A stretch of DNA of 52,423 nt from a virus: positions 1-52,423 of IMG/VR virus record IMGVR_UViG_3300031957_002670. The stretch is one strand, 5' to 3'. The first letter of the stretch is position 1. Each line of letters opens with the position of its first letter. A program made the translations under genes and the position numbers. Under the pieces are notes generated by a model. That model made no database searches, was not told the origin of the DNA, and worked only from the letters and a program-made list of their open reading frames with translations. Positions 34,301 through 41,500 of this stretch are shown piece by piece.

Positions 34301-35167
34301 ACAATTGCACACAGTTATATTGATGGTGGTCAGGTTGCAATCAGTACAATCTCATCATTCCCCAATGGGTCATTTGGTAATATCTTTGCCGTAAATAGTG
34401 TTACATCACCAACTGAATTTACTTCTTATGTTGGTGTCTCTACATATCCATCACTTTATCATTCTGGTGGTCAAGTAGAAACATTTACATCATTACCTTA
34501 CGATGGTCAGATTGTATATTTTGATTCGATTTATAACTCTATTAAAGGTGTTATTATTACAAGTGGTGGTTCTGGTTATACAACACCACCAACTGTTACA
34601 TTCTCCGATCCTTCGGAATCATGGGGTATCAAGGCAACAGGTGTTGCACAACTGACTGATGGTTCTGTGACTTCTGTAGATATGATTTCTAATGGTAGGG
34701 GTTATACAGGAACACCTACGGTATCCTTCACTGGGTCTGCTACAGGCGCTCCTGATGTCTTGCCTACATACTATGTGGTCAGTAGTGCAACTCCAGTTGT
34801 TGGAGGTATCACTACTGTAACATTCACTGAAAATGTACCTTATGCGGTTGGTGTAGGAACAACAGTTCCATTCTTCAAACAAAGTAGAGTACTTGCTTCA
34901 TCTCAGGCATTTGAATATATTGGTTCTGGTAATACTGCACTTACTGCACTTCCGCAAAGAGGTGGTATAGCAATTCCAGAGAATGAAATTGTAGATAAAA
35001 ATGGAGGTTTGGTTGTCTTTACTTCTACCGATCAAGCAGGTAACTTCAAGATTGGTAAAGGAGTTATCATTAACCAACTAGAAGGATCTATTACTGGTAA
35101 TGCTTACAAGAGAAGTCTCTTTGCCAACATTACACCTTACATTCTCGCATTAGGAGGAGATTCATAA
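31364..35167 (+). CDS. Large fibre-like virion protein with beta-helix and repeated modules
   Basis: A 1267-aa protein. The start SLLRADKITNRFNNSGPIIVGPSTV introduces a shaft of short beta repeats (VTGVSTIATLKV, VTTTQFLEVAG). Residues about 405-590 (VTNQIYVTPDGNDENDGYLLS, AKRTVGSALTIAE, LPEQVTLLGDSLREVSII) form a pectin-lyase-like helix. Residues about 640-990 hold three full and one partial copy of a module of about 101 aa with FRCNSGGGPSTAFFPPA and VVDVGISTIVHTYVNGGT. The end has SGGSGYTTPPTVTFSD and SNGRGYTGTPTVSFTG motifs like those in the gp5-like and 1629-aa proteins. Probably a fibre or appendage subunit. Confidence 0.7.
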   Translation: MSLLRADKITNRFNNSGPIIVGPSTVSGNFTVTGILTALGIGVTNDVLVGGGLTTKFLTATNSASLFNSSLTGITTAGIITNATYFGDGVNLTGIVTTIVAGDGILISPVSGQGRVTISANVVAFAEYAANAGLATDVKGGASGAVLYQAALNDTGFTGVGTSEQILVSTGTGAPIWKDLGAIDTYTDKAGIATNLEGGSAGRIPIQSAPDTTIFLPVGVTGNILLAQGTSNPIYIDPKTSLDVRRAQFAGIATNLQSGYISSATSLEVIGITTLTGGNVVVDNDLRVSGVTTTANMVVTGVSTIATLKVGIVAGNLGVTGVTTTQFLEVAGVTTTQFLEVTGVSTVGFLTVTDSLYVSGIASVGAAVTMYGNTGIVSATAFYGDGSNLTNVVGLVSVTNQIYVTPDGNDENDGYLLSTAKRTVGSALTIAEASTVVRISAGNYSENNPIILPEQVTLLGDSLREVSIIPQNPDEDLIYVANGSYVENMSFTGTLNEGKAIISFNPNKPSYVTQGPYIRNCTNFISNSIGMKIDGRHVIGDTRAMNVDSYTQLNQGGIGVSISNEGYAQLVSIFTIYNDQSIVCINGGQCDLTNSNSSFGRLGLVADGIGPTNFIGTVTEFTSAGSNVFPIDIGVDSVNVTNATYDNVTGLTTITTATNHDFNVGMSVSMRNLKFSCDSKDVVREVSTAQQVPFSVSAVTYTQSTGIMTVTTSAAHNFNRRSAIDLNQLVFQCNSGGGPSTAFFPPAGGDGNGPSTSRFIVEEIPANNQFVVDVGISTIVHTYVNGGTSTLRPSQFGITTASYTASTGIMTVTTNSDHNLNYKTAVNLNNLVFRCNSGGGFSTAFFPPAAGDGNGATTSRFSVQEIPDDNQFVVNVGISTIVHEYVEGGTTTNTPYYGITTATYNNITGVMTISTDVEHNVVAGISVTMTDLVFRCDSGGGPSTAFFPPASGDNNGVPNHVFDVISVGATNITVNVGPSTIAHSYIDGGQVAISTISSFPNGSFGNIFAVNSVTSPTEFTSYVGVSTYPSLYHSGGQVETFTSLPYDGQIVYFDSIYNSIKGVIITSGGSGYTTPPTVTFSDPSESWGIKATGVAQLTDGSVTSVDMISNGRGYTGTPTVSFTGSATGAPDVLPTYYVVSSATPVVGGITTVTFTENVPYAVGVGTTVPFFKQSRVLASSQAFEYIGSGNTALTALPQRGGIAIPENEIVDKNGGLVVFTSTDQAGNFKIGKGVIINQLEGSITGNAYKRSLFANITPYILALGGDS
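32324..32389 (+). repeat. 33-bp tandem repeat, two copies
   Basis: Copies at 32324-32356 and 32357-32389 encode VTTTQFLEVAG and VTTTQFLEVTG, keeping the frame within the 1267-aa fibre. Confidence 0.85.
33278..34340 (+). repeat. About 303-306-bp coding modules in the 1267-aa fibre
   Basis: Three full modules and a shorter first one are in tandem. Equivalent ATG triplets (33485, 33791, 34094) give periods of 306 and 303 nt. Each encodes a YxxxTGxMTVTT strand, a Phe/Cys/Gly-rich loop and a VxxGISTIVHxY strand. Confidence 0.8.
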
Positions 35168-35168
35168 A

Positions 35169-35516
35169 ATGGCATTAGCCCTCAATAATTATCAGACAAT
35201 CACAGGGGTTGTCGGACTCAATACGGTAGGTATCTATACGGCACCTACTGGTTATAGTGCTATTGTCCTTTTAGCACAAACCGCCAACATTGGTAGTAAT
35301 ACACAAACTATTAATTTTTCTCACGAAAGAACTACTAATGCAGGTATTGCGGTAACTACTGAAATTTTAAAGGGTTTCCCGGTACCAGCAAATGATGCTG
35401 CTAATCTCCTTGGAGGTAAACTTGTTCTTGAAACTGGAGATTCTCTTGTTATATCTTCAAGTAGCAATACTGACGTGAAATTTATTTCATCTATCTTAGA
35501 GACACTTAATCAGTAA
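35169..35516 (+). CDS. Small beta-rich virion-type protein
   Basis: A 115-aa protein (MALALNNYQTITGVVGLN...). The pattern GIYTAPTGYSAIVLLAQTANI, then TINFSHERT and a final LVLETGDSLVISSSSNTDVKF is a small beta-sandwich of the kind found as fibre or head decoration proteins. It lies one base after the 1267-aa gene and six before the giant fibre, so all three are co-transcribed and possibly assembled together. Confidence 0.65.
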   Translation: MALALNNYQTITGVVGLNTVGIYTAPTGYSAIVLLAQTANIGSNTQTINFSHERTTNAGIAVTTEILKGFPVPANDAANLLGGKLVLETGDSLVISSSSNTDVKFISSILETLNQ

Positions 35517-35521
35517 TAACG

Positions 35522-38500
35522 ATGACAAAGTACACCAGTAAAGATTTTAAGGACCTTAAAGTAGGTATATCTTCTTTTAGTGATGGTAAAACTTCACTGG
35601 AGGTAATTGGTCGTATTGGAGTCAATACATCTACCTCAGAGAATGCAGTAGATGTAGTAGGTTCGGTTAATATTTCAGAAGATTTATATGTATCTGGAGT
35701 CTCTACATTCGTTGGTGTAGGAACTTTTGGAAGTGACTTATATGTTGGTGGAGATTTATATGTAAAAGATGATGTAGTATTTGATGAAATTGTAGCTAAA
35801 GATCTTAATATTACTGGTGTTGCTACAGTTGGTACGGCATTCACTGTCAATGGTCCTTCTAATTTAGTTGATACCTTTGTATCTGGTGCTCTTACTGCAA
35901 CCACATTTACTGGTGCTGGTACTGGACTGACAGGTATTACGAGTGCAACGAACGCAACTAATATCTACGGCGGAGCGACAGGTCAGTTATTATATCAGGC
36001 ACAACCAGGTATTACTTCAGCATTTGAGAGTGGAAGCACCAATCTTATTCTCGCATCAAGAGGACCAAATAATCCTCCACAATGGGTAGCTTCTGCACCC
36101 GCGGGAGCTGTTGAGGGTATTCTTATATTTGATGAAGGTGGCCAAGTAGGTTTAGGAACCACTTATTCTGGTCTAGACTTTAGAGGACTAGATGTTACTG
36201 TCACTGGTGGAAATAATGGTGGTATTGCAACAATTACTGTTTCACAACAGACTTATGTTGAGCAAGCTGGTGTATCGACCAGTGTAGTCGGTGGTGCAGC
36301 ATCAGTCACACAATTGAGTGTTAATAATACTGGTATTTCTACTTTAGGTGTTGTTGAAATCAATGCCGGTATCATAACCGCTACTGCTGGTGCTGCCGTC
36401 ACTGTTTATGGCGACCTAATTGGTACTGCTTCCACAGCATCATTTGCGACCACAGCATCATTTGCGACCACAGCATTTAACTTAGCCTCTCCTGGAGGTA
36501 TAAGTGTCGGATTTGCCACTATTGCAACGAATGTAATCGGTGGTATTGCTTCTGTTACTTCCTTAAGTGTTAATAATACTGGTATTTCTACTTTAGGTGT
36601 TGTTGAAATCAATGCCGGTATCATCACTAATACATTTGCTGGTGCTGCCGTCACTGTCTATGGTAATCTGATTGGTACTGCCTCAACAGCATCATTTGCG
36701 ACCACAGCATTTAACTTAGCCTCTCCTGGAGGTATAAGTGTCGGATTTTCCACTACTGCAACGAATGTAATCGGTGGTATTGCTTCTGTCACACAACTAA
36801 ATGTTGATGTAGGTATCTCATCCTTTGCCGACTTTAAGATTACCTCATCAGGAGTAGGTGCAACTGTTGGTGCATCTGTTGGTATTACGACATACTATGG
36901 TCGTGGTACTGAACTTACCGGTATTGTAACAACTATTACTGCTGGTCCATATATAACAATTGACCAATCGATTGGTAATGTTACAATCACCGGTATTGCC
37001 AATACTGCAAATGTTTTAACAGACTCAATAGTTGTTAGTGGTATTACGACACTCAATACGGTAAGTGCAAACTCACTTATTGTCTCTGGTATTACAACTT
37101 TAGGTGTTGTTACAGGTGCAACTTATTATGGGAATGGTAATAACCTAACGGGTATTGTTACCTCTCTTATTGCTGGAGCTAATATTTCTCTAAGTGGTTC
37201 TCAAGGTGAGGTCACAATTACTGGTCTTGCCTACACGGCAAATGTTGTAGCAGAATCATTAGTTGTTACTGGTGTTTCAACACTAGGTTTCATCACTGGT
37301 GCTGAATCAATCGGTGTTACTACAATATACACCGAGAACATTGTTGGTGGGACTGCTACATTCAGTGGTAATGTCACCATCGGTGGAACACTGACATATG
37401 AAGATGTATCAAGTGTAGATACTGTTGGTTTTGTAACTGCCAGAAGTGGATTAAATGTTGGTTACTCCACTGGACCATCTGGAATTGGTGCTACTATTCT
37501 TCCTGATGGTAATGCCACATTTGCTGGTACGGTAACAGCAACATCATTTGCTGGTATTAGTTCATTTGCAAAAGAACTTAGACAAGACGCAGACGGAAAT
37601 ATATTTGCCGGTGATGCAACGACTGGTGGTGGGTATGATCCTTCAACAGGATCTGCCTGCTTTAACATCTTTATGGGATGTAATGCTGGTAATAGTATTA
37701 CTGATGGATGTTATAATAACTTCTTAGGTAATAGTGCAGGAAGATGCAACACCACTGGAGGTTTTAATAACTTCTTTGGTGCTAATGCAGGACTCTCCAA
37801 CACCACTGGAGGTTTTAATAACTTCTTAGGTTCTAATGCAGGATCCTCCAACACCACTGGAAATTATAATAACTTCTTAGGTTCTAATGCAGGATACAAC
37901 AACACCACTGGAAAAAAAAATAACTTCTTAGGTCAGGATGCAGGAAGACGCAACACCACTGGAAATAATAATAACTTCTTAGGTTCTAATGCAGGATACA
38001 ACAACACCACTGGAACTCATAATAACTTCTTAGGTGCTAATGCAGGACTCTCCAACACCACTGGAACTTTTAATAACTTCTTTGGTTGTAATGCAGGACT
38101 CTCCAACACCACTGGAAGTGATAATAACTTCTTAGGTCGTAATGCAGGAAGATGCAACACCACTGGATGTTTTAATAACTTCTTTGGTTGTAATGCAGGA
38201 TGCTCCAACACCACTGGAACTGGTAATAACTTTATTGGTCAGGATGCAGGAAGATCAAACATCACTGGGACTTGTAATGTTGCTATAGGTCAGGGTGCGG
38301 GATATGGAAATACTACCGGAACTCAGAATATTTTCCTTGGATTTAGATCGGGATTTGCAGCAGGAGGATCTGGATCTTATAATTTCTTTGCGGGTGAATA
38401 TGCAGGACAATTCAACACCACTGGAGGTTGTAATGTCTTCATTGGTCGTCGCACAGGAAGATGCAACACCACTGGAGGTAGTAATTTCTTCGTTGGTTAT

Positions 38501-41500
38501 CTTGCAGGATTCTCCAACACCACTGGAACTTCTAATAACTTCATTGGTCGTGAAGCAGGAGGAAACAACACCACTGGAAGTAATAATAACATCATTGGGG
38601 AAGCTTCAGGAAGATTCAACACCACAGGAAGTGGTAATAACTTCTTTGGTCAATGTGCAGGAAGATATAACATTTCTGGGAATTGTAACAATTTCATTGG
38701 TTGGGGTGCAGGATTCTCCAACACCACTGGAGGTTTTAATAACTTCTTTGGTTCTAATGCAGGACTCTCCAACACCACTGGATCCTGTAACAATATGATC
38801 GGTCGTGGTGCCGGTCAATGTGCAACGGTCACTGGACAACATAATAACTTCTTAGGAACTTATGCCGGTAAGTGTGCTTCTGGTTCTGGAACTCATAATA
38901 ACTTCATGGGTTTTTGTGCAGGAACCTTCAACACCACTGGAGGTTCTAATAACTTCTTAGGTTTTAGTGCAGGAAGATTCAACACCACTGGAACTTCTAA
39001 TAACTTCTTAGGTAATTATGCAGGAAGATCCAACACCACTGGAAATTATAATAACTTCTTAGGTCAATTTGCAGGAAGATACAACACCACTGGAAATAAT
39101 AACAACTTCTTAGGTAATTATACAGGATTCTCCAACACCACTGGAAATAATAATAACTTCTTTGGTTCTAGTGCAGGAAAATGCAACACCACTGGAGGTT
39201 CTAATAACTTCTTTGGTCCTAGTGCAGGAAGATGCAACACCACTGGATCTTGTAATAACTTCTTAGGTCGTAATGCAGGATACGCTAACACCACTGGAAG
39301 TTGTAATAACTTCTTAGGTGCTAGTGCAGGATCCTGCAACACCACTGGAAATAATAATAACTTCTTTGGTTATCTTGCAGGATTCTCCAACACCACTGGA
39401 TCCTGTAACAATATGATCGGTCGTGGTGCCGGTCAATGTGCAACGGTCACTGGACAACATAATAACTTCTTAGGAACTTATGCCGGTAAGTGTGCTTCTG
39501 GTTCTGGAACTCATAATAACTTCATGGGTTTTTGTGCAGGAACCTTCAACACCACTGGAGGTTCTAATAACTTCTTAGGTTTTAGTGCAGGAAGATTCAA
39601 CACCACTGGAACTTCTAATAACTTCTTAGGTAATTATGCAGGAAGATCCAACACCACTGGAAATTATAATAACTTCTTAGGTCAATTTGCAGGAAGATAC
39701 AACACCACTGGAAATAATAACAACTTCTTAGGTAATTATACAGGATTCTCCAACACCACTGGAAATAATAATAACTTCTTTGGTTCTAGTGCAGGAAAAT
39801 GCAACACCACTGGAGGTTCTAATAACTTCTTTGGTCCTAGTGCAGGAAGATGCAACACCACTGGATCTTGTAATAACTTCTTAGGTCGTAATGCAGGATA
39901 CGCTAACACCACTGGAAGTTGTAATAACTTCTTAGGTGCTAGTGCAGGATCCTGCAACACCACTGGAAATAATAATAACTTCTTTGGTTATCTTGCAGGA
40001 TTCTCCAACACCACTGGATCCTGTAACAATATGATCGGTCGTGGTGCCGGTCAATGCGCAACGGTCACTGGACAACATAATAACTTCTTAGGAACTTATG
40101 CCGGTAAGTGTGCTTCTGGTTCTGGAGGTTATAATAACTTCTTTGGTCTGAGTGCAGGATTCTGCAACACCACTGGAGGTTCTAATAACTTCTTAGGTGT
40201 TCAGGCAGGATACTGCAACACCACTGGATGTTTTAATAACTTCTTAGGTAATGGAACAGGAATCTCCAACACCACTGGATCCTGTAACAATATGATCGGT
40301 CGTGGTGCCGGTCAATGCGCAACGGTCACTGGACAACATAATAACTTCTTAGGAACTTATGCTGGTAAGTGTGCTTCTGGTTCTGGAAATAATAATAACT
40401 TCTTTGGTTCTAATGCAGGACTCCTCAACACCACTGGAAGTTTTAATAACTTCTTAGGTCGTAGTGCAGGATACTTAAACACCACTGGAGGTTGTAATAA
40501 CTTCTTAGGTCATTATGCAGGACGAAACAACACCACTGGAGGTTATAATAACTTCTTTGGTTTTAATGCAGGACTCTGCAACACCACTGCATGTCATAAT
40601 AACTTCTTAGGTAGTTGTGCAGGACTCTCCAACACCACTGGAAGTTTTAATAACTTCTTAGGTAATAGTGCAGGACGAAACAACACCACTGGAGGTTATA
40701 ATAACTTCTTTGGTCAATTTGCAGGATGCTCCAACACCATTGGAAGAAAAAATAACTTCTTAGGTCATGATGCAGGAAGATTGAACACCACTGGATGTTT
40801 TAATAACTTCTTAGGTGCTTATGCAGGAAGATCCAACACCACTGGAAGTGATAATAACTTCTTAGGTCGTAATGCAGGAAGATCCAACACCACTGGAAGT
40901 GAGAATATTTTCCTCGGTAATGGTGCAGGATACTGCAACACCACTGGATGTAGAAATATTATAATGATGCGTGGTGCAGGTTCCTGCAACACCACTGGAT
41001 CTCATAATCACTTCTTTGGTAATTATGCAGGAAAATTGAACACCACTGGATCTTATAATAACTTCTTAGGTCTTAATGCAGGATTCTCCAACACCACTGG
41101 ATCTTATAATAACTTCTTAGGTCGTTATGCAGGAAGATGCAACACCACTGGAACTGATAATAACTTCTTAGGTCATGGAACAGGACTCTCCAACACCACT
41201 GGATCCTGTAACAATATGATTGGTCTTGGTGCCGGTAAATGCGCAACGGTCACTGGACAACATAATACCTTCTTAGGAACTTATGCCGGTAAGTGTGCTT
41301 CTGGTTCTGGAGGTTATAATAACTTCATGGGTTTTTGTGCAGGAACCTTCAACACCACTGGAAATTATAATAACTTCTTAGGTCTGAGTGCAGGAACCTT
41401 CAACACCACTGGAAATTATAATAACTTCTTTGGTAATAGTGCAGGATGCTCCAACACCACTGGAGGTTTTAATAACTTCTTAGGTAATATTGCAGGAAGA

